From Streptomyces sp. B93 (GTDB taxonomy: Bacteria; Actinomycetota; Actinomycetes; Streptomycetales; Streptomycetaceae): DNA of 64,000 bases. The notes beneath the pieces are model-generated. The model saw only the letters and a program-made list of their open reading frames with translations, was not told where the DNA came from and searched no databases. This document shows, piece by piece, positions 1 through 9,356 of this stretch; positions within the stretch are counted from its first letter, which is position 1; the number at the start of each line of letters is the position of its first letter. Location of the stretch: the NCBI RefSeq assembly GCF_018070565.1, contig NZ_JAGPXL010000012.1, forward strand, positions 62,001 to 126,000. Direction: 5' to 3'. Position numbers and translations under genes: made by a program.

Positions 1-3000
1 GCGAGGCGAGGCAGCGCCTCGGCGATCCGGTGGCGGCCTGGGCGGACATCGTCTCCGACCCGGAGCGCTCGCGCCGCTACAAGTCGGTGCGCGGCAAGGG
101 CGGTCTGGTCCGGGCGAGCTGGGACGAGGCCGTCGAACTGGTCGCCGCCGCGCACGTGCACACCATCAGGGAACACGGCCCCGACCGGCTGGCGGGCTTC
201 TCCCCGATCCCGGCGATGTCGATGGTGTCGCACGCCGCGGGCGCCCGCTTCTACTCCCTGCTCGGCGGGGTGATGCTGTCGTTCTACGACTGGTACGCCG
301 ATCTGCCGGTCGCCTCCCCGCAGGTGTTCGGTGACCAGACCGACGTACCGGAGTCGGGCGACTGGTGGGACGCGGGCTACCTCATCATGTGGGGCTCCAA
401 CCTGCCGGTGACCCGCACGCCCGACGCGCACTGGATGGCGGAAGCCCGCTACCGGGGCCAGAAGGTGATCGCGGTCAGCCCCGACTACGCGGACAACGTG
501 AAGTTCGCCGACGAGTGGCTGCCGGCCCAGCCCGGCACCGACGGGGCGCTGGCGATGGCCATGGGGCACGTCGTCCTCAAGGAGTTCTTCGTCGACCGGG
601 CCACCCCGTACTTCACCGACTACGTCAAACGCTTCACCGACCTGCCCTTCCTCGTCACCCTCGACGAACGCGAGCCGGGCATGTACACCCCGGGCAAGTT
701 CCTCACCGCCGCCGACCTCGGCGGCCAGCAGGAGCACGCCGAGTTCCGGACCGTCCTGCTGGACGCGGCCACCGGCGCGCCCGTGGTCCCCAACGGCACG
801 CTCGGCGACCGCTTCTCCGACTCCGGCGCCGGGAAGTGGAACCTCGACCTCGGCGACATCGACCCGCTGCTGTCGGCGGAGGGGTCCGCCGAGGCCCCGG
901 TCGCCGTGGAGCTGCCGCGCTTCGACGCCCCGGACGGCGCCGCGGACCGCGTGCTGCGCGGAGTGCCGGTGCGCCGCGTCGGCGGACGCCTGGTGACCAC
1001 CGTCCACGACCTGCTGCTGGCCCAGTACGGCGTCGCCCGCCCCGGGCTGCCGGGCCGCTGGCCCGCCTCCTACGACGACGCCTCCGAGCCCTGCACCCCG
1101 GCCTGGCAGGAGACCGTCACCGGCGTACCGGCGGCGAAGGCGGCCCGGATCGCCCGGGAGTTCGCCGCCAACGCCGAGGAGTCCCGCGGCCGTTCGATGA
1201 TCATCATGGGCGCGGGCACCAACCACTGGTTCCACTCCGACACCATCTACCGGGCCTTCCTCACCCTGACCACCCTCACCGGCTGCCAGGGCGTCAACGG
1301 CGGCGGCTGGGCGCACTACGTCGGCCAGGAGAAGGTCCGCCCGATCACCGGCTACTCGGCGATCGCGACCGCCGCCGACTGGAACCGCCCGGCCCGGCAG
1401 ATGATCCAGACGGCCTACTGGTACCTGCACAGCGACCAGTTCCGCTACGACCCGTTCTCCGCCGACACCCTCGCCGCCCGCCCCGGCGCCGACGGCGGCG
1501 GCCCCTTCGCCGGGAAGGCCACCGCCGACGTCATCGCCCAGTCGGCCCGCCTCGGCTGGATGCCGTCGTACCCGACCTTCGACCGCAACCCGCTCGACCT
1601 CGCCGCCGACGCGGAGGCGGCCGGACGCCCGGTCGCGGAGCACGTGGTGGACGAGCTGAAGGCGGGACGGCTCCGGTTCGCCTGCGAGGACCCCGACGAC
1701 CCGGCCAACTTCCCGCGCGTGCTCACCGTGTGGCGGGCCAACCTGCTGGGCTCCTCCGCCAAGGGCAACGAGTACTTCCTCAAGCACCTGCTCGGCACCG
1801 ACTCCAACCTGCGCGCCACCGAGGCGCCCCCCGGGGCCCGCCCCCGGGACGTGGTCTGGCGCGAGGAGGCCCCGGTCGGCAAGCTCGACCTGCTGCTCAC
1901 CCTGGACTTCCGGATGACCAGCACCACCGTCTACTCCGACGTCGTCCTCCCGGCCGCGACCTGGTACGAGAAGCACGACCTGTCCTCCACCGACATGCAC
2001 CCCTACGTCCACGCCTTCAACCCGGCGATCGCCCCGCCCTGGCAGACCCGCACCGACTTCGACGCCTTCCACACCCTGGCCGCCGAGTTCAGCCGGCTGG
2101 CCGCCCAGCACCTCGGCACCCGCACCGACGTGGTCGCCGCCCCGCTGCTGCACGACACCCCCGACGCGCTCGCCACCCCGCACGGCAGGGTCCGGGACTG
2201 GAAGGCGGGCGAGTGCGAGCCCGTGCCCGGCCGCACCCTGCCGAAACTGGTCGCCGTCGAACGGGACTACGGCGCCGTGGCCGAGAAGATGGCCGCGCTC
2301 GGCCCCCTCCTGGACACCCTCGGCGCCACCACCAAGGGCGTCACCTTCAGACTCGACCGCGAACTGGAGTACCTCCGGCACAAGAACGGCACCGCGCGCG
2401 GCCGGGTCAACGCCGGGCGGCCGTCGATCGCCCGGGACACCCAGGTCTGCGAGGCCATCCTCGCCCTGTCCGGCACCACCAACGGCCATCTCGCCACCCA
2501 GGGCTTCCACACCCTGGAGGCCCGCACCGGGACCCGACTGGCCGACCTCGCCGCCGAGCACGAGGGCAAGCGGATCACGTTCGCCGACACCCAGGCCGCC
2601 CCCGTACCGGTGATCACCTCACCGGAGTGGTCCGGCTCCGAGACCGGAGGCCGCCGCTACTCCCCGTTCACCGTCAACGTCGAGCGGTCCAAGCCCTGGC
2701 ACACCCTCACCGGCCGCCAGCACTTCTACCTCGACCACGACTGGATCGCCGCCCTCGGTGAACAGCTCCCCGTCTACCGGCCCCCGCTGCACATGGACGC
2801 CCTCTTCGGCGAACCCCGCGTCGGCGAGACCGGCGAACTCGGGGTGACCGTGCGCTATCTGACCCCGCACAACAAGTGGTCCATCCACTCCGAGTACCAG
2901 GACAACCTGTTCATGCTGTCGCTGTCCCGGGGCGGCCCCACCATCTGGATGTCCACCCAGGACGCCGCGAAGATCGGCGTCCACGACAACGACTGGATCG

Positions 3001-3299
3001 AGGGCGTCAACCGCAACGGCGTCGTCGCCGCCCGCGCGGTCGTCTCGCACCGGATGCCCGAGGGCACCGTCTACATGCACCACGCCCAGGACCGCCTCAT
3101 CGACGTCCCCCGCACCGAGACCACCGGCAGGCGCGGCGGCATCCACAACTCCCTCACCCGGCTCCTGATCAAACCGAGCCATCTCATCGGCGGGTACGCG
3201 CAACTGTCGTACGCCTTCAACTACCTGGGCCCGACCGGCAACCAGCGCGACGAGGTCACCGTCATCCGGCGCCGTACCAACCAGGAGGTGACGTACTGA
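1..3299 (+). CDS. narG: Respiratory nitrate reductase alpha subunit NarG (5' truncated by window)
   Basis: Molybdenum bis-MGD catalytic subunit of membrane-bound nitrate reductase, which reduces nitrate to nitrite with electrons passed from NarI through NarH. The frame is already open at base 3, so the apparent GTG at 30 is internal. About 100-150 residues, including the expected FS0 Fe-S ligands and any Tat signal, lie off the left edge. The segment SFYDWYADLP...QTDVPES (about 280-360) contains the Asp known to coordinate Mo in E. coli NarG. Further family blocks are GAGTNHWFH, GGGWAHYVGQEK, SDVVLPAATWYEKHDL and TPHNKWSIHSEY near the C-terminus. The stop lies 1 bp before narH. The family call is very secure. 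Confidence 0.97.
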   Translation, partial: EARQRLGDPVAAWADIVSDPERSRRYKSVRGKGGLVRASWDEAVELVAAAHVHTIREHGPDRLAGFSPIPAMSMVSHAAGARFYSLLGGVMLSFYDWYADLPVASPQVFGDQTDVPESGDWWDAGYLIMWGSNLPVTRTPDAHWMAEARYRGQKVIAVSPDYADNVKFADEWLPAQPGTDGALAMAMGHVVLKEFFVDRATPYFTDYVKRFTDLPFLVTLDEREPGMYTPGKFLTAADLGGQQEHAEFRTVLLDAATGAPVVPNGTLGDRFSDSGAGKWNLDLGDIDPLLSAEGSAEAPVAVELPRFDAPDGAADRVLRGVPVRRVGGRLVTTVHDLLLAQYGVARPGLPGRWPASYDDASEPCTPAWQETVTGVPAAKAARIAREFAANAEESRGRSMIIMGAGTNHWFHSDTIYRAFLTLTTLTGCQGVNGGGWAHYVGQEKVRPITGYSAIATAADWNRPARQMIQTAYWYLHSDQFRYDPFSADTLAARPGADGGGPFAGKATADVIAQSARLGWMPSYPTFDRNPLDLAADAEAAGRPVAEHVVDELKAGRLRFACEDPDDPANFPRVLTVWRANLLGSSAKGNEYFLKHLLGTDSNLRATEAPPGARPRDVVWREEAPVGKLDLLLTLDFRMTSTTVYSDVVLPAATWYEKHDLSSTDMHPYVHAFNPAIAPPWQTRTDFDAFHTLAAEFSRLAAQHLGTRTDVVAAPLLHDTPDALATPHGRVRDWKAGECEPVPGRTLPKLVAVERDYGAVAEKMAALGPLLDTLGATTKGVTFRLDRELEYLRHKNGTARGRVNAGRPSIARDTQVCEAILALSGTTNGHLATQGFHTLEARTGTRLADLAAEHEGKRITFADTQAAPVPVITSPEWSGSETGGRRYSPFTVNVERSKPWHTLTGRQHFYLDHDWIAALGEQLPVYRPPLHMDALFGEPRVGETGELGVTVRYLTPHNKWSIHSEYQDNLFMLSLSRGGPTIWMSTQDAAKIGVHDNDWIEGVNRNGVVAARAVVSHRMPEGTVYMHHAQDRLIDVPRTETTGRRGGIHNSLTRLLIKPSHLIGGYAQLSYAFNYLGPTGNQRDEVTVIRRRTNQEVTY

Positions 3300-3300
3300 C

Positions 3301-4968
3301 ATGCGTGTCATGGCCCAGATGGCGATGGTGATGAACCTCGACAAGTGCATCGGCTGCCACACCTGCTCGGTCACCTGCAAACAGGCGTGGACCAACCGCA
3401 CGGGCGTCGAGTACGTGTGGTTCAACAACGTCGAGACGCGCCCCGGCCAGGGCTACCCCCGCCGCTACGAGGACCAGGAGCAGTGGAAGGGCGGCTGGGA
3501 GCTGAACAGGAGCGGCCGTCTCACGCTGAAGGCGGGCGGCCGGTTCAAGAAGCTGATCCAGATCTTCTCCAACCCCAAGCTGCCGCCCCTGGACGCCTAC
3601 TACGAGCCCTGGACGTACGACTACGAGACCCTCACCAACGCCCCGCTCCAGGACCACACCCCCGTCGCCCGCCCCAAGTCCCTGATCTCCGGCAAGGACA
3701 TGAAGATCTCCTGGTCGGCGAACTGGGACGACAGCCTCGGCGGCTCCGCCGACCACGGCGGCAAGGACGTCCTGCTCCGCGACGTCGCGGAGAGGATCAG
3801 GTTCGAGTTCGAGCAGACCTTCATGTTCTACCTGCCGAGGATCTGCGAACACTGCCTCAACCCGTCCTGCGCGGCCTCCTGCCCCTCCGGCGCCATCTAC
3901 AAGCGCGAGGAGGACGGCATCGTCCTCGTCGACCAGGACCGCTGCCGGGGCTGGCGGATGTGCGTCACCGGCTGCCCGTACAAGAAGGTCTACTTCAACC
4001 ACCGCACCGGCAAGGCCGAGAAGTGCACCTTCTGCTTCCCGCGCGTCGAGGTCGGCCTGCCCACCGTCTGCTCCGAGACCTGCGTCGGCCGCCTGCGCTA
4101 CATCGGCCCGGTGCTCTACGACGCCGACAAGGTGCTGGAGGCCGCGTCCACCCCCGACGACACCGGCCTGTACGAGGCGCAGCGGCGGGTCTTCCTCGAC
4201 CCGTATGCCCCCGACGTCATCGACGCGGCCGAACGCTCCGGCATCCCCCGGGACTGGGTGGAGGCCGCCCAGCGCTCACCGATCCACGCCCTGATCAACA
4301 CCTACAAGGTGGCGCTGCCGCTGCACCCGGAGTACCGCACCCTGCCCATGGTCTGGTACATCCCGCCGCTCTCCCCGGTCGTCGACGCGGTCCGCGACAC
4401 CGGTCACGACGCCGAGGACCACGGCAACCTGTTCGCCGCCGTCGACGCCCTGCGCATCCCCGTCGACTACCTCGCCCAGCTGTTCACCGCGGGCGACCCG
4501 GCCCCCGTCGACGCGGTGCTGCGGCGCCTGGCCGCCATGCGCTCCTACCTGCGCGACATCAACCTCGGCCGGGAACCCGACGACACCGTCCCCGAGGCCG
4601 TCGGCATGAGCGGCGAACAGCTCTACGACATGTACCGGCTGCTGGCGCTGGCCAAGTACGACGAGCGGTACGTCATCCCGCCCGCCCACGCCGAACAGGC
4701 GCACCGCCTGGAGGAGCTGGCCACCGAGTGCAGCCTTGACTACGAGGGCGGCCCCGGCATGGGCGGCTCAGGACCCTTCGGGGAGGCCTCCGGCGGCGCC
4801 GCGCCCATCGCGGTGGAGAACTTCCGCGCCCTGCGCGACCGGCAGACCTCCGAGACGCCCGCCGCCCCGGTCGACAAGGAGACCCGCGTCAACCTCCTCA
4901 ACTGGGACGGCAAGGGCGCACCGCCGGGCCTGTTCCCGCCCGGACCGGACGAGGAGAAGCCGTCATGA
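3301..4968 (+). CDS. narH: Nitrate reductase beta subunit NarH, Fe-S electron transfer
   Basis: A 555-residue ferredoxin-like subunit that carries electrons from NarI haem to NarG. The N-terminal cluster motif has Cys16, 19, 22 and 26 (CIGCHTCSVTC). A second set lies around residues 181-230 (CEHCLNPSCAASC, then CRGWRMCVTGC), where Trp replaces one Cys. That substitution is the normal signature of the [3Fe-4S] cluster in NarH. A third set, KCTFC...CSETC, follows at about 240-261. The ATG start lies directly after the narG stop, and the end overlaps narJ by 4 bp (ATGA), so translation is probably coupled. The alanine/proline-rich C-terminal tail is typical of actinobacterial versions. Confidence 0.97.
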   Translation: MRVMAQMAMVMNLDKCIGCHTCSVTCKQAWTNRTGVEYVWFNNVETRPGQGYPRRYEDQEQWKGGWELNRSGRLTLKAGGRFKKLIQIFSNPKLPPLDAYYEPWTYDYETLTNAPLQDHTPVARPKSLISGKDMKISWSANWDDSLGGSADHGGKDVLLRDVAERIRFEFEQTFMFYLPRICEHCLNPSCAASCPSGAIYKREEDGIVLVDQDRCRGWRMCVTGCPYKKVYFNHRTGKAEKCTFCFPRVEVGLPTVCSETCVGRLRYIGPVLYDADKVLEAASTPDDTGLYEAQRRVFLDPYAPDVIDAAERSGIPRDWVEAAQRSPIHALINTYKVALPLHPEYRTLPMVWYIPPLSPVVDAVRDTGHDAEDHGNLFAAVDALRIPVDYLAQLFTAGDPAPVDAVLRRLAAMRSYLRDINLGREPDDTVPEAVGMSGEQLYDMYRLLALAKYDERYVIPPAHAEQAHRLEELATECSLDYEGGPGMGGSGPFGEASGGAAPIAVENFRALRDRQTSETPAAPVDKETRVNLLNWDGKGAPPGLFPPGPDEEKPS

Positions 4969-5639
4969 GGTGGCGGAGGAACCCGGGCGGCCCGGAGAGC
5001 TGGCACCCCCACGCCTGGCAGACCCAGTCCCTGCTGCTCGCCTACCCCGACGACGCCCACCCGGCCCGCCTCGCCCTGGCCCGCCGGGCCGCCGACCCCC
5101 TGCCCGCCCAGGTCGCCGACCCCCTGCGCGCCTTCCTCGCGGACGCCGGACGCATCCCGCCCGACGACCTGGCCGCCGCCTACGTCGCCACCTTCGACCA
5201 CCGCAGGCGCTGCTGCCCGTACCTGACCTACTACGGCCACGGCGACACCCGGAAACGGGGCTTGGCCCTGCTCCGGCTGAAGCAGACCTATGCCGCCGCG
5301 GGCTGGCGGCTGGCCGACGACGAACTCCCCGACCACCTCGCCGTGGTCCTCGAGTTCGCCGCCGCCGAACCCGGCACCGGCCACCGACTCCTCACCGAGC
5401 ACCGAGCGGGCCTGGAACTACTGCGCCTCGCCCTCGCGGACGACGGCTCCCCCTGGGCCGCCGTCCTGGAATCCGTCGCCGCGACCCTGCCCGCCCTGAA
5501 GGGCGACGACCGGGCGGCCGTGGCCCGCCTGGCCGCCGAGGGCCCGCCGGAGGAAGAGGTCGGTCTGACCCCGTACGGGTCCTCCTCGTCCTCCCCGCTG
5601 TTCCTGCCCGACCCCGTCTTCCCGGGAGGCCCGCGATGA
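4965..5639 (+). CDS. narJ: Nitrate reductase assembly chaperone NarJ
   Basis: A 224-residue cytoplasmic chaperone that holds apo-NarG until molybdenum cofactor and Fe-S insertion and before docking to NarI. The TorD/NarJ family signature CCPYLTYYGHGDTRKRG lies near residues 84-100. It is helical throughout, with no membrane segment. The ATG overlaps the narH stop (ATGA) and the stop overlaps the narI start, the expected fourth-subunit position in narGHJI. The extra Pro/Ser-rich C-terminal segment looks unstructured. No alternative family is plausible in this context. Confidence 0.95.
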   Translation: MRWRRNPGGPESWHPHAWQTQSLLLAYPDDAHPARLALARRAADPLPAQVADPLRAFLADAGRIPPDDLAAAYVATFDHRRRCCPYLTYYGHGDTRKRGLALLRLKQTYAAAGWRLADDELPDHLAVVLEFAAAEPGTGHRLLTEHRAGLELLRLALADDGSPWAAVLESVAATLPALKGDDRAAVARLAAEGPPEEEVGLTPYGSSSSSPLFLPDPVFPGGPR

Positions 5640-6397
5640 CCACACCGACCCTGACGACGGCGGCCGAGACCGGTACCGGCGGTGTCCTGCTGTGGGTCGT
5701 GCTGCCGTACGTGTCCCTCGCGGTCTTCGTCCTGGGCCATGTCTGGCGCTACCGGTACGACAAGTTCGGCTGGACCACGCGCTCCTCCCAGCTGTACGAG
5801 AACCGGCTGCTGCGGATCGGCAGCCCCATGTTCCACTTCGGCATCCTCGTCGTGCTGGTCGGTCACATCGTCGGGCTGGTCATCCCCAAGAGCTGGACGG
5901 AGGCGGTGGGGATCGGCGAGGACGCGTACCACGTCGTCGCCGTCGCCCTCGGCACCGTCGCGGGCATCTGCACCCTGGGCGGCGCGGCCATCCTCGTCTA
6001 CCGCCGTCGCACGGTCGGCCCGGTGTTCTCCGCGACCACGCGCAACGACAAGGCGATGTACCTCTCGCTGGTGGTGACCATCTGCCTGGGACTGGCCGCG
6101 ACCGTCGTCGCCAACATCGTCGGCGGCGGCTACGACTACCGCGAGACCGTCTCCCTCTGGTTCCGCTCGATCTTCGCCTTCCAGCCGGAGCCGGACCGGA
6201 TGACCGGCGCGCCCGTCCTGTTCCAGCTGCACGCCGTCAGCGCGCTGTTGCTGTTCGCGTTCTGGCCGTTCACACGGCTGGTGCACATGCTCACCGCCCC
6301 CCTCGGCTATCTGACCAGGCCGTACATCGTCTACCGCAGCCGTGACACCCAGCTCGGCGCCCCTCCCCCGCGGCGCGGCTGGGAGCGCGTCGGGTAA
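5636..6397 (+). CDS. narI: Nitrate reductase gamma subunit NarI, diheme cytochrome b
   Basis: A 253-residue membrane quinol dehydrogenase subunit with about five transmembrane helices. The ATG at 5636 overlaps the narJ stop, and the ATG-proximal protein matches the family (VVLPYVSLAVFVLGHVWRYRYD). Candidate haem ligands are the His in GHVWRYRYD, the two His in MFHFGILVVLVGHIVG, and the His in QLHAVSALLLF and TRLVHML near the C-terminus. It anchors NarGH and feeds electrons from menaquinol. It is the last gene of the operon. No obvious terminator hairpin was found before the operators at 6457. Confidence 0.95.
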   Translation: MTTPTLTTAAETGTGGVLLWVVLPYVSLAVFVLGHVWRYRYDKFGWTTRSSQLYENRLLRIGSPMFHFGILVVLVGHIVGLVIPKSWTEAVGIGEDAYHVVAVALGTVAGICTLGGAAILVYRRRTVGPVFSATTRNDKAMYLSLVVTICLGLAATVVANIVGGGYDYRETVSLWFRSIFAFQPEPDRMTGAPVLFQLHAVSALLLFAFWPFTRLVHMLTAPLGYLTRPYIVYRSRDTQLGAPPPRRGWERVG

Positions 6398-6456
6398 CCG
6401 GGGGCGGGTCCCTCCGTCGGATGGCGAGGGCTCCCCGCCTGAGTGGCCTGAGTGGA

Positions 6457-6470
6457 TACCCCCTGGGGTA
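6457..6470. promoter_or_regulatory. CsoR/CstR-type operator, copy 1
   Basis: The 14-bp near-palindrome TACCCCCTGGGGTA fits the GC-rich T-A-C4-6 / G4-5-T-A architecture of operators bound by CsoR-family repressors. An identical copy starts 34 bp downstream, and a perfect-palindrome version precedes the CstR-like gene at 9291. It lies 58 bp upstream of the MBL/rhodanese start. The assignment to the local CstR-like repressor is inference. Confidence 0.75.
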
Positions 6471-6490
6471 CTCGTGTACCGTTGAAGGTA

Positions 6491-6504
6491 TACCCCCTGG
6501 GGTA
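6491..6504. promoter_or_regulatory. CsoR/CstR-type operator, copy 2
   Basis: A second exact copy of TACCCCCTGGGGTA, 23 bp before the GTG of the MBL/rhodanese gene. The 34-bp spacing is just over three helical turns. It probably overlaps the promoter or 5' leader, so binding would block transcription of the 6528-8973 operon. Confidence 0.75.
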
Positions 6505-6527
6505 ATGACTCGCGGAAGGGAGTACCC

Positions 6528-7877
6528 GTGTTCTTCGTCGACACGATCGAGGTGGCAGGCCTCGGCAACCGGAGCTACCTCGCGGGCGGTGAACGCACGG
6601 CGGTGGCCGTCGACCCGCCCCGCGACGTCGACCAGGTGATCGCGGCCGCCGCCCGGCGTGGCGTCCGCATCACCCAGGTCGTCGAGACCCATGTGCACAA
6701 CGACTACGTCACCGGCGGCCTGGAACTGGCCCGGATCACCGGCGCCGCCTACCTCGTGCCCGCCGGGGCCCGGGTCTCCTTCGCCCGCACCCCCGTCCAC
6801 GACGGCGACCGCGCCGCGATCGACCCCGCCGCCGGTCTCACCCTGCGCGCCCTGGCCACCCCCGGCCACACCCCGCACCACACCTCCTACGCCCTGGAGG
6901 AGAACGGCACCGCCGTCGCCGTCTTCACCGGCGGCTCGCTGCTCATCGGCACCGTCGGCCGCCCGGACCTCGTCGAACCGCGGCTCACCGAACACCTCGC
7001 CCGCGCCCAGCACGCCTCCGCGCGCCGGCTCGCCGCCGAACTGCCCGAGGCGACCGAGGTCCTGCCCACCCACGGCTTCGGCAGCTTCTGCTCCGCCACC
7101 CAGTCCGAGGGCACCGCCACGACCATCGGCAAGGAGAAGGAGACCAACGACGCCCTCACCCGGGACGTGGACGCCTTCGTCGCCGACCTGCTCGCCGGCC
7201 TCGACGACATCCCCGCCTACTACGCCCACATGGGCCCCGCCAACGCCACCGGCCCGGTCCCCGTCGACCTCACCCCGCCCGCCGTCGCCGACGCCGCCGA
7301 GATCGCCGCCCGGCTGGCCGCGGGGGAGTGGGTCGTCGACCTGCGCAACCGCGTCGCCTTCGCCGACGGCCATGTGTCGGGCTCGTTCAACTTCGAGGCG
7401 GAGGGGCAGCTCGCCACCTACCTCGCCTGGCTGATCCCCTGGGGCAAGCCCGTCACCCTGCTCGCCGAGTCGCCGGAGCAGCTCGCCGCCGCCCAACGCG
7501 AACTGGCCCGGGTCGGCATCGACCGGCCCGCCGCCGCGGCCACCGGCAGCCCGGCCGACTGGCTGCGCCCGGGGGAGACCCCGGCCACCTTCCGCCGCGC
7601 CACGTTCGCCGACCTGGCCGAGGCGCCAGAGGCCGTCGTGCTGGACGTCCGGCGCGCCTCGGAGCAGGCGGGCGGACACATACCGGGCTCCGTCCACATC
7701 CCCCTGCACACCCTGCACCGCCGCCTCGACGAGATCCCCGCCGGTGAGGTGTGGGTGCACTGCGCGGGCGGCATGCGCGCCGCCATCGCCGCCTCGCTGC
7801 TGGACGCCGCGGGCCGGGACGTCGTCGCCGTGGACGACTCCTTCGAGGAGGCCAGGAAGGCGGGGCTGACGGCATGA
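6528..7877 (+). CDS. MBL-fold persulfide dioxygenase-like protein fused to two rhodanese domains
   Basis: A 449-residue fusion probably acting on persulfides (sulfur dioxygenase plus sulfurtransferase). The metallo-beta-lactamase domain spans about 1-240. It has His55-x-His57-x-Asp59 (THVHNDYVTGG), PGHTPHHTSY and PTHGFGSFC as metal-site blocks. Tyr follows the Asp where classical dinuclear enzymes have His, consistent with a mononuclear iron persulfide dioxygenase. Two rhodanese domains follow. The first (about 255-345) has no catalytic Cys. The second has CAGGMR with Cys near residue 411. The start is GTG at 6528, with GGAAGGGAG upstream. The end overlaps the next rhodanese gene by 4 bp. Two CstR-type operators lie just upstream. 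Confidence 0.88.
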   Translation: MFFVDTIEVAGLGNRSYLAGGERTAVAVDPPRDVDQVIAAAARRGVRITQVVETHVHNDYVTGGLELARITGAAYLVPAGARVSFARTPVHDGDRAAIDPAAGLTLRALATPGHTPHHTSYALEENGTAVAVFTGGSLLIGTVGRPDLVEPRLTEHLARAQHASARRLAAELPEATEVLPTHGFGSFCSATQSEGTATTIGKEKETNDALTRDVDAFVADLLAGLDDIPAYYAHMGPANATGPVPVDLTPPAVADAAEIAARLAAGEWVVDLRNRVAFADGHVSGSFNFEAEGQLATYLAWLIPWGKPVTLLAESPEQLAAAQRELARVGIDRPAAAATGSPADWLRPGETPATFRRATFADLAEAPEAVVLDVRRASEQAGGHIPGSVHIPLHTLHRRLDEIPAGEVWVHCAGGMRAAIAASLLDAAGRDVVAVDDSFEEARKAGLTA

Positions 7878-8230
7878 GGACGCTCCGACCCGGCCGGGTC
7901 ACCGTCCAGGAGGCCGCCCGGCTCGTCGCCCCCGCGGACGGCGCCGTACTCCTCGACGTCCGCGAGACCCTGGAGTGGCGCGCCGGGCACGCCCCCGGCG
8001 CCGTCCATCTGCCGCTGTCCGCGCTGGCGGCCGGTGCGGCGCTGCCCGACGACGCGCAGGCCAGGCCGCTGGTGGTGATCTGCCGCTCCGGCAACCGCTC
8101 CCAGCGGGCCGCCGAGGTGCTCGCCGCCCGTGGCGCCCGGGCCGTGGACGTGATCGGCGGCATGCGGGACTGGGCGGCGGCCGGGTTCCCCGTGGTGGAC
8201 GCGCACGGCGGGAACGGCACCGTCGCGTGA
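7874..8230 (+). CDS. Single-domain rhodanese sulfurtransferase
   Basis: A 118-residue rhodanese with LLDVRETLEWRAGHAPGAVHLPL and the active-site loop CRSGNRSQRA, whose Cys would carry the persulfide. It ends with the usual GGMRDWAAAGFP motif. The ATG overlaps the upstream stop (ATGA) and its own stop overlaps the GTG of the exporter gene, so all three genes are translationally coupled. The likely role is moving sulfane sulfur between the fused dioxygenase and acceptors such as sulfite or glutathione/mycothiol analogues. The precise acceptor cannot be read from sequence. Confidence 0.9.
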   Translation: MRTLRPGRVTVQEAARLVAPADGAVLLDVRETLEWRAGHAPGAVHLPLSALAAGAALPDDAQARPLVVICRSGNRSQRAAEVLAARGARAVDVIGGMRDWAAAGFPVVDAHGGNGTVA

Positions 8231-8973
8231 GTGTGCTGCTCCTCGCCCTGACCGCCGGGGCCGTGATCGGCCTCGCGCTCGGCGCCCTCGGGGGCGGCGG
8301 CAGTGTGCTGGCCGTCCCCGCCCTGATCTACCTGCTCGGCTTCACCCCGGTCGCGGCCACCACCGCGAGCCTGGTCATCGTCACCCTCACCTCCGTCGCC
8401 GCGCTGGCCGCGCACGCCCGCGACGGCCGGGTCCGCTGGCGGACCGGGCTGCTCTTCGCGGCGGCCGGGACCGTACCGGCAATGGTCGGCGGAGCGCTCG
8501 CCGCCCGCCTCCCGGCGGCGCTGCTCACGGCGGCGTTCGCGGTCGTCGCCGCGCTGGCCGCGCTCCGGATGCTGCGGACGGAACCGGTCACCGACCCCCG
8601 CACCCCGGTGCGGCCGGTCGCGGCGGCCGCCGCGGGCGCGGGCCTCGGCGGCCTCACCGGCGTACTCGGCGTCGGCGGCGGCTTTCTCGCCGTACCCGCG
8701 CTGGTGGGGGTGCTGGGCCTGCGGATGCGGGTGGCGGTGGGCACCAGCCTGCTGGTCATCACCGTCAACTCGCTGGCCGCCCTGACCACTCGCGCGGACA
8801 CCCTGACCGGACTGGACTGGGCGGTCGTCGCCCCCTTCACCGGGGCCGCGGTCCTCGGCGCCTGGGACGGCAAACGGCTGGCCGCCAAGGTCTCCGGCGC
8901 GACCCTCCAGCGGGTCTTCGCGCTGGTGCTGCTGGCGGTGGCCGCGTTCATGCTGGTGGAGGCGGTGCTGTGA
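8227..8973 (+). CDS. TauE/SafE-family sulfite/organosulfur exporter
   Basis: A 248-residue integral membrane protein with about eight hydrophobic segments. It shows the internal duplication and glycine-rich repeats typical of TauE/SafE permeases ([15 protein letters not shown] and [15 protein letters not shown]). The GTG start overlaps the rhodanese stop (GTGA). In sulfur-oxidation operons this family is proposed to export sulfite or thiosulfate, and its position last in the persulfide operon supports that. The substrate itself is inferred from context only. Confidence 0.87.
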   Translation: MSVLLLALTAGAVIGLALGALGGGGSVLAVPALIYLLGFTPVAATTASLVIVTLTSVAALAAHARDGRVRWRTGLLFAAAGTVPAMVGGALAARLPAALLTAAFAVVAALAALRMLRTEPVTDPRTPVRPVAAAAAGAGLGGLTGVLGVGGGFLAVPALVGVLGLRMRVAVGTSLLVITVNSLAALTTRADTLTGLDWAVVAPFTGAAVLGAWDGKRLAAKVSGATLQRVFALVLLAVAAFMLVEAVL

Positions 8974-8986
8974 CGGCCGGGTGGGC

Positions 8987-9283
<297 letters not shown>

Positions 9284-9290
9284 TCAGAGA

Positions 9291-9304
9291 TACCCCTAGG
9301 GGTA
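9291..9304. promoter_or_regulatory. CsoR/CstR-type operator, copy 3 (perfect palindrome)
   Basis: TACCCCTAGGGGTA is a perfect 14-bp palindrome in the divergent region between the cstR-like gene and the rhodanese-DUF2892 gene. It is the best-formed of the three sites and would control both directions at once. Confidence 0.8.
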
Positions 9305-9356
9305 CTGTACGTTTCCCTCTGCGGGAACCAGGCCGACCACGAAGGAACACATCCCC

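Noticed and set aside
365..2761. 798-residue open frame in another phase of narG
   Set aside because: Arg/Pro-rich shadow of the GC-biased narG frame. It has no motifs and lies wholly inside a certain gene.
3901..3990. Trp in place of Cys in the NarH cluster motif
   Set aside because: It first looked like a lost ligand, but Cys-to-Trp is normal in NarH and makes the [3Fe-4S] cluster.
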